A DNA stretch of 64,000 bases, taken from assembly GCF_003096635.1 (NCBI RefSeq), contig NZ_QEKV01000003.1, positions 124,001-188,000 on the forward strand, in the 5' to 3' direction. Made by a program: the position numbers and the translations under genes. The notes under the pieces were generated by a model that was not told the origin of the DNA, searched no databases, and worked only from the letters and a program-made list of their open reading frames with translations. This document shows positions 26,783 through 34,507 of this stretch, in pieces (position 1 is the stretch's first letter; each line of letters begins with the position of its first letter). Source of the stretch: Ezakiella coagulans. GTDB taxonomy: Bacteria; Bacillota; Clostridia; Tissierellales; Peptoniphilaceae.

Positions 26783-28000
26783 TTAATCTAATTTTTTCTT
26801 AGCCTTTATATTTTCCATGTAGTATCTGTAGACAACTTCAATAGCAATAACAAGCGGAAGAGCGAATATCATGCCTATGAATCCGAAAAGGAATCCACCT
26901 GCAATCGTTATTATAAGAACAATCATCGGGTGATAGCCAAGCTGATCGCTCATGATTTTCGGCCCGACTATATTATTTTCGGTCCATTGCAAGAATAGAA
27001 ACATGATTATGACAAATATCGCTTTTGTCGGGCTGTCGAGAAGCGCGAACACCGTCGCGGGTGCAAGTCCCAAAAACGGTCCGATGTATGGGATTATGTC
27101 CGCAAACATCGTTATTATTCCGATTACGAGTGCGAAGTCGACCCCAATGATTCCGAGAAATATTCCGACTGCGACGCCTACATATACTGCCATGAGGATT
27201 TTACCTTTTACATATTTGAATACGCTCATGTCCATTTGCTTTCCAATTTCAATGGATTGTTCTCTATATTTATCCGGAATCAGTTCTTTAAGTTTTTTTA
27301 TAAAGATTTCCTTATCATTTAAGAGATAAAAAACAAAAATCGGAACCAAAATTGCAATGAAGATTTTACTAAATGTACTCTTTACACCGACCAGCATGGA
27401 ACTGAAATCGAAGTTTGACATGCCTAATTTCCCAAATATATCCCGCACTTGAAACTTTTCAAGATTTAGAACATCTCGCCCGAAGTGTTTGTGTGAAAGG
27501 TCAATGATTATTTTTTTCGCCTGTTCCAAATATATCGGAAAATTGTTTATCAGCTTTGAAAATTCGCTTATTGTACGAGGTAATAGGCTCACCATCATAA
27601 ATACGAGAATTAAAAACAGTGCAAGGAATATAATTAGTATCCACCACTGACGCTTAACCTTAGGATATCTTTTTTCTAGCCATTTCACAAGCGGATTTAG
27701 GACATACGCTATTACAACAGATGTCAAAAATGCGTTTAACAGATATCGTAGGCTGTTGTACGATTTAAAAATCGCAACAACTATTGTGATGCCGGCAAAA
27801 ATCAAAACATATTTTAAAATTTTTCTTAAATCCAGTCGCACTTTCCTTTTATCATCGACATAATTGTTTCCGATATTTACCATATAATATGTCGCAAACA
27901 TGACGAATATTAAAGAAAGTATCATGAGTGCAATTTTTATTCCGCTTTCAAGACTCATTCTCGGCAACTGAATTTTAAGCACTTGATTTAGTTTATCCAT
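26783..28000 (-). CDS. AI-2E family transporter (PerM/YtvI-like)
   Basis: This 405-residue polytopic membrane protein has about eight hydrophobic segments. The family block YIGPFLGLAPATVFALLDSP and the C-terminal pattern NNIVGPKIMSDQLGYHPMIVL are typical of the AI-2E/PerM family. Members have been linked to Na+/H+ exchange or small-molecule export, so the substrate cannot be named. It has its own promoter and a GGAGGTG Shine-Dalgarno, and ends in a hairpin just before alaS. Confidence 0.9.
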   Translation of the reverse strand: MDKLNQVLKIQLPRMSLESGIKIALMILSLIFVMFATYYMVNIGNNYVDDKRKVRLDLRKILKYVLIFAGITIVVAIFKSYNSLRYLLNAFLTSVVIAYVLNPLVKWLEKRYPKVKRQWWILIIFLALFLILVFMMVSLLPRTISEFSKLINNFPIYLEQAKKIIIDLSHKHFGRDVLNLEKFQVRDIFGKLGMSNFDFSSMLVGVKSTFSKIFIAILVPIFVFYLLNDKEIFIKKLKELIPDKYREQSIEIGKQMDMSVFKYVKGKILMAVYVGVAVGIFLGIIGVDFALVIGIITMFADIIPYIGPFLGLAPATVFALLDSPTKAIFVIIMFLFLQWTENNIVGPKIMSDQLGYHPMIVLIITIAGGFLFGFIGMIFALPLVIAIEVVYRYYMENIKAKKKLD

Positions 28001-28032
28001 TATTCACCTCCACCACAAAACATATTTATTAA

Positions 28033-28061
28033 ATTATACTACTTATTGAATTTTTTTGCAA
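28033..28061 (-). promoter_or_regulatory. Promoter of the AI-2E family transporter gene
   Basis: On the minus strand TTGCAA, 17 bases, TATAAT. Confidence 0.7.
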
Positions 28062-28073
28062 GATAAAGATTCT

Positions 28074-28121
28074 TAAAAAAATACCTCCCGAATTGAAATT
28101 TTAACATTTCAAACGAGAGGT
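28074..28121 (-). terminator. Terminator of the obg-ridA operon
   Basis: On the minus strand ACCTCtCG-TTGAAAT and ATTTCAA-CGgGAGGT pair, followed by TTTTTTT, nine bases after the ridA stop. Confidence 0.8.
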
Positions 28122-28129
28122 CTTCTATT

Positions 28130-28501
28130 TTATTTGTATGCGATTGCTTCGATTTCGATTACGCCGTCTTTCGGAAGTCTAGCTACTTCAACACAGCTTC
28201 TTGCCGGTTTGTGGCTACCGAAGAATTCTTCATAAACTTTGTTTACTTTTCCGAAGTCATTCATATCCTTTACATAGATATTTACTTTAATGATATTTTC
28301 AAGCTTACCGCCTGCTTCTTTAACAATTTCAAGAACATTTGTTAAAGATTGCTTTGCTGCAGCTTCGATATCCATTACGAGTTCGCCGTTTTCAGGATTG
28401 ATCGGAAGTTGTCCGCTTGTGAAAATTAATCCGTCATGTACCATTCCTTGTACATATGGTCCGACTGCTGCCGGAGCTTTTTTTGTGTTAATTGATTCCA
28501 T
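28130..28501 (-). CDS. ridA: RidA family 2-iminobutanoate/2-iminopropanoate deaminase
   Basis: This 123-residue protein contains APAAVGPYVQGMVHDGLIFTSGQLP and the C-terminal RSCVEVARLPKDGVIEIEAIAYK, with the conserved Arg of RidA. It hydrolyses reactive enamine/imine intermediates made by PLP enzymes. The ATG at 28501 has AAGGAGG five bases before it; an upstream ATG at 28525 has none. It is last in the obg operon. Confidence 0.93.
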   Translation of the reverse strand: MESINTKKAPAAVGPYVQGMVHDGLIFTSGQLPINPENGELVMDIEAAAKQSLTNVLEIVKEAGGKLENIIKVNIYVKDMNDFGKVNKVYEEFFGSHKPARSCVEVARLPKDGVIEIEAIAYK

Positions 28502-28534
28502 ATAATCCTCCTTATATAAAAGCACTTGGCTTTA

Positions 28535-28879
28535 TTAATTATTTGATTTTATATCGCGTTCCGTCCAAAGTCTTTCGAGATCATAGAACTTTCTAGCTTT
28601 GATATCGAATATGTGAACTATTACTTCGCCATAGTCTAGAAGAAGCCATTCATTGCTTTTTCCTGTACTATTGTTCAATTTTTCAAAGCCTTCCTTTTCC
28701 ATTTCATACTCAACATTGTCTGCAATCGCAAACATTTGAGTACTGTTTGTTGCAGATGTTATAACAAAATAATCCGCAAACGAAGCCTTGCCCCTGATAT
28801 CTATGACTTCGGTGTCATAACCGATTTTATTTTCAATTGCCTTTTTTATAATTTCAAGTTTTTTATCTGTGTTTTCCAA
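28535..28879 (-). CDS. rsfS: Ribosomal silencing factor RsfS
   Basis: This 114-residue protein has the DUF143 pattern: IIKKAIENKIGYDTEVIDIRG, ADYFVITSATNSTQ, and EWLLLDYGEVIVHIF. It binds L14 and blocks subunit joining in starvation. It follows yqeK with a three-base gap, the standard nadD-yqeK-rsfS arrangement. Confidence 0.95.
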   Translation of the reverse strand: MENTDKKLEIIKKAIENKIGYDTEVIDIRGKASFADYFVITSATNSTQMFAIADNVEYEMEKEGFEKLNNSTGKSNEWLLLDYGEVIVHIFDIKARKFYDLERLWTERDIKSNN

Positions 28880-28882
28880 TAT

Positions 28883-29449
28883 TTACTCCTTTAATAACAA
28901 CCAATTTCTCGCTTCTACAGTGTCGGTTGCGATGAACTCGCCCCTGTCTATCAAAAGCTTTACAGTGTCTCCAAAGACTGCAATAAGAGCTTTATCAATA
29001 TCATTCCTTGCCAATTCTCTAAACTCATCCACCCGCGGATAATCTCTGCCTTGTTCGAGTTTGTCCGCAAGATAGACGACTTTTTCAAGCATCGTCATAT
29101 TTCGTCTGCCTGTTATGTGATACCTTATCGCGTCAAGAACTTCGTGGTCATACACTCCAAACTCATTTTGAGCGATGTACATACCCAAAATTCCATGAAC
29201 CAGATTGTAGTCATATACAAGTTCATTTTCCAATATTATACCAAAATTTTCAATCTTTTTCAATGCATCTTCTTTCGATTGCCACTTACCGGAATCGTGT
29301 AGAAGCCCCGCAATCTCAGCTTTTGATTCATCGACTCCCCAAATTTTTGCAAGCTCCATCGACATCTTCATAACGCGAATCGAGTGCCCAACGCGACGTT
29401 CGCTCAAATGTGCTTTAAGATATTCAATAGCTTTATCTCTATCAAACAT
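28883..29449 (-). CDS. yqeK: HD-domain diadenosine tetraphosphatase (YqeK)
   Basis: This 188-residue HD hydrolase carries RVGHSIRVMKMSMELAKIWG, the metal-binding HDSGKW motif, and the VYLADKLEQGRDYP block. YqeK proteins cleave Ap4A symmetrically to ADP. It lies between nadD and rsfS as in other Firmicutes. Confidence 0.93.
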   Translation of the reverse strand: MFDRDKAIEYLKAHLSERRVGHSIRVMKMSMELAKIWGVDESKAEIAGLLHDSGKWQSKEDALKKIENFGIILENELVYDYNLVHGILGMYIAQNEFGVYDHEVLDAIRYHITGRRNMTMLEKVVYLADKLEQGRDYPRVDEFRELARNDIDKALIAVFGDTVKLLIDRGEFIATDTVEARNWLLLKE

Positions 29450-29456
29450 ATATTCC

Positions 29457-30038
29457 TCACCTTAAAATTTCATTAATATAATCGTAGGTCTTATCTGTTA
29501 CAAAAAATCTGACATCTTTTTCTGCATGAATTTGTTCTCTCACAAATGTACTCGACATTTCAAGCAGAGGGTTATTCAAAAAAATAAATTTATTCTTGTT
29601 TTTCTCATATAATTCATTTGACTTGAACTCGTAACCGCCTCGTTTTAAAACTATAATGTTTACAAGTTCCAAAATTCTTTCCGGCTTCACCCACTTCGGG
29701 AACGAAAGAAAGCTGTCCATCCCCATTACGAGATACAGTTCATCATATTTCTCTCTTAGCGTCTCGACAGTTTTATAAGTGTAACTTATGCCCTTCATCT
29801 TATATTCCACATCTGTAACATGAACTCCCGGAATTTCTTCAAAAGTTTCCTTTACCATGTCGAACTTTTCATAAACATTTATTCCTCCATCTTTCTTGTG
29901 TGGAGGATCATACGTCGGAACAACCAAAAGTTCCTTAGGTTCAAGTTCATTCATAAGATATTTTGCCATAATGACATGAGCAATTGTCGGCGGATTAAAA
30001 CTGCCGCCGTATATTAGGACTTTATTTTTCAAGTTCAT
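29457..30038 (-). CDS. nadD: Nicotinate-nucleotide adenylyltransferase
   Basis: This 193-residue enzyme has GGSFNPPTIAHVIMA (nucleotide-binding GxFxPxHxxH pattern, with Ile where the first His often lies) and the C-terminal SSTFVREQI motif (usual ISSTxIR). It adenylates nicotinate mononucleotide in NAD synthesis. The reading frame is open further upstream, but the ATG at 30038 (MNLKNKVLIYGGSF) fits the family length. It overlaps the end of yhbY by 17 bases; no strong Shine-Dalgarno is seen, suggesting translational coupling. Confidence 0.92.
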   Translation of the reverse strand: MNLKNKVLIYGGSFNPPTIAHVIMAKYLMNELEPKELLVVPTYDPPHKKDGGINVYEKFDMVKETFEEIPGVHVTDVEYKMKGISYTYKTVETLREKYDELYLVMGMDSFLSFPKWVKPERILELVNIIVLKRGGYEFKSNELYEKNKNKFIFLNNPLLEMSSTFVREQIHAEKDVRFFVTDKTYDYINEILR

Positions 30039-30318
30039 GCAACAATTTGTTCTTTTCGCTCTTTCTATAAATAGAAAGATTGCTGCCGAGTTTTGCCAAA
30101 AATTCAACTCCGAGCTTTTCTTCAAGTTCGCCGAAAAGCTCCATTACCTCAACGTCAGAATTGTTTAAAATTTGTATTTTCATTATTTCATTTTTATTCA
30201 AATATAAATCAATTGCTTTTAGAGTTTCCTCTTTTATGCCGTCTTTACCAATTCTCATCGACGGCTTCATTGTATTTAATTTTGATTTTAGAAATGCTCT
30301 TTCTTTTGATGTTATCAT
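30022..30318 (-). CDS. yhbY: YhbY-type RNA-binding (CRM domain) protein
   Basis: This 98-residue CRM-domain protein includes RAFLKSKLNTMKPSMRIGKDGIKEE and the GNNLSIYRKS-like end (GSNLSIYRKS). Family members associate with pre-50S ribosomal particles. It sits two bases after obg, consistent with a role in ribosome assembly. Confidence 0.92.
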   Translation of the reverse strand: MITSKERAFLKSKLNTMKPSMRIGKDGIKEETLKAIDLYLNKNEIMKIQILNNSDVEVMELFGELEEKLGVEFLAKLGSNLSIYRKSEKNKLLHELEK

Positions 30319-30320
30319 AT

Positions 30321-31580
30321 TTACTCCATGTGTGAAAATTCATACCCAAGAATGTCGACCGTATCTCCATCTTCAATTCCAAGATTTTGAAGCTCTTCAT
30401 TTATGCCTTCTCTTTCAAGGAATAAGTCAAAACGTCTTACTGAATCTGGCTCACTGAAATCTGTAGACCTGAAATAATATTCAACCTTGTCACCAGAAAC
30501 GTGAAATACTCCATCTTCAACCCAAACCTTTGTCGGATTTTCATTTTGAATGAGATGCGTTCTTTTCTCATCGAGAACAACATCTGGTATGTTCTTATTT
30601 ATATCATAAATTTTGTATTCAAGTTCTTTTACGCCCATTCGAGTTGCTGCAGAAACCACAAATGTCTTTCTGCCCGTTTTTTCCTCGATTTCTTTTCGTC
30701 TTTCGTTGAGCGTTTCTTCGTCAATAATATCTGACTTGTTTAATACAATTATTTCTTCTTTTTTCCCTATTTCTTTGCTGAACGACTCCATTTCATGTCT
30801 CAATTTCAAATAGTCCTCAAGTGGATCTCTACCTTCTGAGCCACTCACATCAAGCACATGAACCAAGAGTTTAACTCTTTCTATATGTTTCAAAAACTTA
30901 AAACCGAGTCCGGCACCTTCAGACGCACCTTCAATGATTCCCGGAATGTCTGCAATTACAAAAGATTTTCCCTCTTCAATCATGCAAACTCCAAGATTCG
31001 GCTCAAGCGTCGTAAAATGGTAGTTAGCAATCTTCGGTTTCGCTGCACTCATAATAGATAGGAGCGAACTTTTTCCTACATTTGGAAATCCAACAAGTCC
31101 AACGTCTGCAATGAGTTTCAGTTCAAGACGAATGCTCGCCTCTTCACCTTTTCTTCCCGGCTCCATGAATGTCGGAGCTTGTCTTGTTGAGGTTCTAAAA
31201 TGCCAATTCCCGCGACCACCACGGCCACCTTCAACGACAAGAAATTTTTCGCCGTCCTCTTTAAAATCATAGAGGATTCCTTCGTTGCCGACTTGCCTTA
31301 CTATGGTGCCGAGCGGAACATATAGAAAAAGATCTTCTCCGTCTTTTCCCGTTTTTAAATTGTTCATTCCGTTTTGCCCATTTGTCGCCTTAAATTTTGT
31401 CTTGTAGCGATAGTCAATGAGCGAATTTAAATTCGAGGAACCGACAAGATAAATCGAACCGCCTCTGCCACCATCACCGCCGTGTGGTCCGCCTTTCGGT
31501 TCATATTTTTCACGTCTCCAGCCAATGTGTCCATCGCCACCGTTTCCGGCCTTCAGCTCAAGAGTTACAATATCAAACAT
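30321..31580 (-). CDS. obg: GTPase Obg/CgtA
   Basis: This 419-residue GTPase has a glycine-rich Obg domain (MFDIVTLELKAGNGGDGHIG...), a G domain with GFPNVGKSS (G1), DIPGIIEGASEGAG (G3), NKSD (G4) and SAA (G5), and a C-terminal OCT domain. It acts in 50S subunit assembly and stress control. It heads the operon obg-yhbY-nadD-yqeK-rsfS-ridA. Confidence 0.97.
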   Translation of the reverse strand: MFDIVTLELKAGNGGDGHIGWRREKYEPKGGPHGGDGGRGGSIYLVGSSNLNSLIDYRYKTKFKATNGQNGMNNLKTGKDGEDLFLYVPLGTIVRQVGNEGILYDFKEDGEKFLVVEGGRGGRGNWHFRTSTRQAPTFMEPGRKGEEASIRLELKLIADVGLVGFPNVGKSSLLSIMSAAKPKIANYHFTTLEPNLGVCMIEEGKSFVIADIPGIIEGASEGAGLGFKFLKHIERVKLLVHVLDVSGSEGRDPLEDYLKLRHEMESFSKEIGKKEEIIVLNKSDIIDEETLNERRKEIEEKTGRKTFVVSAATRMGVKELEYKIYDINKNIPDVVLDEKRTHLIQNENPTKVWVEDGVFHVSGDKVEYYFRSTDFSEPDSVRRFDLFLEREGINEELQNLGIEDGDTVDILGYEFSHME

Positions 31581-31601
31581 TTCTTCACCTCTCTTACATA
31601 A

Positions 31602-31630
31602 ATTATATCAAATCAAAACTCCACTTTCAA
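31602..31630 (-). promoter_or_regulatory. Promoter of the obg operon
   Basis: On the minus strand TTGAAA, 17 bases, TATAAT, then GAGAGGTG before the ATG. Confidence 0.75.
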
Positions 31631-31647
31631 CAGCGGGTTCATTTTTA

Positions 31648-31675
31648 TAAAAAAAAGGTCACATATGTGACCTTG
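31648..31675 (-). terminator. Terminator of rplU-prp-rpmA
   Basis: A perfect palindrome AAGGTCACATATGTGACCTT is followed on the minus strand by a T run, 11 bases after the rpmA stop. Confidence 0.88.
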
Positions 31676-31685
31676 AGTTATCTAA

Positions 31686-31979
31686 TTAAGCATTAACAAC
31701 TTCGCGTGGATATACGCTTACCTGTTTGCGCTTTTTGTCTTTTCTTTCGAATTTAACAACACCATCAATCATTGCAAATAATGTGTCGTCTTTTCCTTTT
31801 CCAACATTTGTGCCCGGATGGATTTTTGTTCCACGTTGACGAACGATAATGTTGCCTGCCAAAACTGCTTGACCGTCACCTTTTTTGGCTCCAAGACGTT
31901 TTGATATAGAGTCTCTACCGTTCTTTGAACTTGCAGCACCTTTTTTGGATGAAAATAATTGCAAATTTAATTTTATCAT
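31686..31979 (-). CDS. rpmA: 50S ribosomal protein L27 (precursor form)
   Basis: This 97-residue L27 begins [23 protein letters not shown]. The LNLQLF segment ahead of SSKKG is the Firmicutes-type N-terminal extension removed by the Prp protease, exposing the tail that reaches the peptidyl-transferase centre. The core ([21 protein letters not shown]) is standard. It follows prp by two bases. Confidence 0.97.
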   Translation of the reverse strand: MIKLNLQLFSSKKGAASSKNGRDSISKRLGAKKGDGQAVLAGNIIVRQRGTKIHPGTNVGKGKDDTLFAMIDGVVKFERKDKKRKQVSVYPREVVNA

Positions 31980-31981
31980 CT

Positions 31982-32299
31982 TTATTCCTCCTCTAATGTA
32001 AGTTTAATAAAATCTCCATAGCCTTCTTCAAGGCTCCTTATGCCTTCAATAAATGTGTCGAACAACAAGTCGACATCTTCTCCTCGCCTTGCAAGCGAAA
32101 GGGTCATGAATCCGTCTTTTATTTCAACATCAAGTTCATCCTCAAGGTCTAAATTGACCACAAGCGAGCGATAAATCGTATGACTTAAAATTGAAACCGC
32201 CGCACAAACTATATCATACCCATGATCGTCGTAGTCAGCATGTCCCTTTATTTCGAATCCAATGTGTTCCTTATTCCTGAAGGCCACTATCTTAATCAT
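31982..32299 (-). CDS. prp: Ribosomal-processing cysteine protease Prp
   Basis: This 105-residue protein (YsxB family) has the catalytic pair: His in the GHADYD motif and Cys in [13 protein letters not shown]. Prp cleaves the N-terminal extension of L27. It lies between rplU and rpmA, as usual, and its ATG overlaps the rplU stop (TAATG). Confidence 0.95.
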   Translation of the reverse strand: MIKIVAFRNKEHIGFEIKGHADYDDHGYDIVCAAVSILSHTIYRSLVVNLDLEDELDVEIKDGFMTLSLARRGEDVDLLFDTFIEGIRSLEEGYGDFIKLTLEEE

Positions 32300-32613
32300 T
32301 AGATAGCCAATTCTTTGATTTCAACTCTCGTGAAAGGTTGTCTGTGACCTCTCTTTTTTCTTTGATTCTTCTTGGCCTTATATTTAAAAACGATGATTTT
32401 CTTTGATTTGCCATTCTTTAGAACGCTAGCCTTTACAGTAGCGCCCTTTACATATGGTTTACCAACAGTAATCGCCCCATCGTCACCAGATACAAGAAGA
32501 ACTTTGTCGAAAACAACTTCGCCGCCTTCTTCAATGTTTAAGTTTTCAACGTGAAGAATTTGGTCTTTTTCAACTTTGTATTGTTTTCCACCAGTTTCAA
32601 TTATTGCGTACAT
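32299..32613 (-). CDS. rplU: 50S ribosomal protein L21
   Basis: This 104-residue L21 starts [18 protein letters not shown] and ends with the basic [19 protein letters not shown]. The ATG at 32613 has GGAGGTG upstream; a longer in-frame start at 32667 would lie inside the leader and is rejected. It binds 23S rRNA near helix 61. Confidence 0.97.
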   Translation of the reverse strand: MYAIIETGGKQYKVEKDQILHVENLNIEEGGEVVFDKVLLVSGDDGAITVGKPYVKGATVKASVLKNGKSKKIIVFKYKAKKNQRKKRGHRQPFTRVEIKELAI

Positions 32614-32637
32614 ATCTACACCTCCAAGTGATTTAGT

Positions 32638-32684
32638 CTCGCCGATGTCAAGGCTGACAGTTGTCATTCAAAGCCCGACTCGAG
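32638..32684 (-). promoter_or_regulatory. Probable L21 leader structure
   Basis: In the roughly 80-base leader before rplU, nested pairings CTCG/CGAG, GTC/GAC and GGCT/AGCC close a loop containing TGACA. Firmicutes rplU operons often carry an autoregulatory L21 leader; assignment here rests on position and foldability only. Confidence 0.5.
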
Positions 32685-32701
32685 CGGAAGATTACTCGTA
32701 T

Positions 32702-32730
32702 ATAATATCACATAAATTTTTGTTTGTCAA
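32702..32730 (-). promoter_or_regulatory. Promoter of rplU-prp-rpmA
   Basis: On the minus strand TTGACA, 17 bases, TATTAT. Confidence 0.8.
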
Positions 32731-32783
32731 GAAAAAATATACTTTTTATTTATTTTAATTTTATTTTTAATACTTTTAGAAAT

Positions 32784-32819
32784 AAAAACCACCTTTACCA
32801 ATTGTTCAGTAAAGATGGT
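32784..32819 (-). terminator. Terminator after the ParB-like gene
   Basis: On the minus strand ACCATCTTTAC pairs with GTAAAGGTGGT and is followed by TTTTATTT. It may also end the upstream elongation operon. Confidence 0.75.
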
Positions 32820-32834
32820 CTTCAGATTTAAAAA

Positions 32835-33449
32835 TCAGATTTTATTTTTATAGTAATCATCACAAAATGCGTGCCATTTTATTTCATACTCATCATGAGA
32901 TACCAAAGCCATATCCTTCGCTTTTTTTATTCCTCGTTTCTTTGTTTCTTCAACAAAAAATTCTTCTCCCTCAAATCCATCCGTTATATAGCCGTAAACA
33001 TGCGAAAATCCGAGCTTATATGCAAGAAAAAGTCTTGTATGTCCGTCAAGACAAACATATTCGCCGTCATATATATCAAGTGGAATAATAACATCTTCTT
33101 TTTTGCGAACAAATGTTTTTACTGCATTTAATTTATTTTCATCAACAAAGAATTGAAGCGGCTGAATTCTATCGATTTCAATTTTAAAAATCTCAATCCT
33201 GTCGAAACATCTTACAACATTTCCATCCTTATCATAGAAAGTTGTAATATGCTTTGAGTAAAAACGAAATTCTTCAATAACATCGTCATAAAATTCTTTA
33301 TTGCCCTTTATTATGGCCTCATAACTTGAAGTAATTTTTATTTCAACCGGATATTTATTTTGAACAATATAACAACCATGTTCATTAAGAACTTCTCTAT
33401 CAAAGCGTTCATCGTCATATGTGTCTATTCTTCTGATTTTTTCGTTCAT
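32835..33449 (-). CDS. ParB/sulfiredoxin-fold domain protein of unknown role
   Basis: This 204-residue protein has one recognisable block, VCLDGHTRLFLAYKLGF (about residues 132-148), the DGHxR signature of the ParB N-terminal/sulfiredoxin nucleotide-binding fold. The ParB helix-turn-helix and a partner ParA are absent, so chromosome partitioning is unlikely. It follows the RNase E/G-like gene by 17 bases and is probably co-transcribed. Stand-alone members of this fold include CTPases, kinases and nucleases; no function can be chosen. Confidence 0.7.
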   Translation of the reverse strand: MNEKIRRIDTYDDERFDREVLNEHGCYIVQNKYPVEIKITSSYEAIIKGNKEFYDDVIEEFRFYSKHITTFYDKDGNVVRCFDRIEIFKIEIDRIQPLQFFVDENKLNAVKTFVRKKEDVIIPLDIYDGEYVCLDGHTRLFLAYKLGFSHVYGYITDGFEGEEFFVEETKKRGIKKAKDMALVSHDEYEIKWHAFCDDYYKNKI

Positions 33450-33466
33450 GTCGATTCCCCATAAGT

Positions 33467-34507
33467 TTAAATATTTTCCAAAGTTCCTATCAACGACGAA
33501 ATTTTTTCGGCCGTTATTTTTTCGCCGCCTGTTTTTTTTATCGTCATCTCAAGCATTCCAAGTCTCGTTATGCCGTGAAAATTTATCTCGGTGTACTCAC
33601 TCTTTAGATATTCCAAAAATTCTCGATTCATATTGCCCGGAAGCTTTAAAATGTCCATTATTATAACTCCTTCGAGATTTCGAAGCTTTATTATCTCCAA
33701 GAGTTTTTTCATAGCATCTTTATTTACTTCCATACGGTTTAAAACGCTGTCAAAAAATTCCGAATAATCTCCGGAGTTTACATCGACAATCGTCATATAC
33801 GGAAGAGTGTCAACATAGAGATATCCCTTTTCCAAATCTACTCTTCTTTCGAAATTTTGTTTACCGTTTTTGAGTAGTGCTACCACTTCGTCTTTGTCAC
33901 TTGATAACTCCGCATTTTGTTCTTCTATAATCTTTTCGGATTTTGTCGGAGCTTTGCAGACAATTTTTGGAATCGGAAGAGTGTTTTTCATAGAAAAAAT
34001 CTGCTGCCACTTTTCGAGAAGTATTCTTTCATCTTTGAGATTTTTGTCAAATAAGTTTTTGTTAGTTTTAGCATCGCATGAATTTTCTTTCGTTTTAATA
34101 CCGCTATTTTTTTCGTCTTTCAAGCTACTCCCAATCGAGCTTTTTTCGAATTTTGTTTCGAATTCTCCGGATTTTTTCGGAATAATTCTGAGCAAGCTCG
34201 AGTTTTTCTCGAGTTTTAAATCCATGTCGACGGTATAGAACTTTTCTTCATCAGGAGTCTTTCGTATGTTAAAAAACGTATCATCTCCCGCCTTTAGTCC
34301 GGTCTTTTCCGCACAGAACGCATCTTCTTTCTCACCCATGTCCACAAATGTTAGTCTTGCTTTCTTGTCGATTTTCTTTACGCGTCCGTGTACAATTGAG
34401 CCAACCGGAATCTCATCATTTTTTTCTACAACTATTTGATAAAGACGGTCTAATTCATAAAGAATCGTGACCGTCTCAATTTCATTTTTAAGTCTATAGT
34501 ATTTCAT
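33467..34507 (-). CDS. Short ribonuclease E/G-like protein
   Basis: This 346-residue protein starts with an S1-like segment (VGSIVHGRVKKIDKKARLTFVDMGEKEDAF, about 37-66). A low-complexity Lys/Ser/Glu stretch (about 105-215) follows, then the RNase E/G catalytic core: TIVDVNSG, LRNLEGVIIMDI, and ITRLGMLEMTIKK. Both metal-binding Asp residues (VDVNSG and IMDI) are kept. It is about 110-150 residues shorter than usual RNase G and lacks the zinc-link and C-terminal regions. Its place after mreD/PBP2 recalls the mre-rng order of other bacteria. Confidence 0.8.
   Translation of the reverse strand: MKYYRLKNEIETVTILYELDRLYQIVVEKNDEIPVGSIVHGRVKKIDKKARLTFVDMGEKEDAFCAEKTGLKAGDDTFFNIRKTPDEEKFYTVDMDLKLEKNSSLLRIIPKKSGEFETKFEKSSIGSSLKDEKNSGIKTKENSCDAKTNKNLFDKNLKDERILLEKWQQIFSMKNTLPIPKIVCKAPTKSEKIIEEQNAELSSDKDEVVALLKNGKQNFERRVDLEKGYLYVDTLPYMTIVDVNSGDYSEFFDSVLNRMEVNKDAMKKLLEIIKLRNLEGVIIMDILKLPGNMNREFLEYLKSEYTEINFHGITRLGMLEMTIKKTGGEKITAEKISSLIGTLENI

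Noticed and set aside
26719-26790. T-box riboswitch before alaS
   Set aside because: The space is too short and there is no T-box sequence; only a terminator-type hairpin is present.
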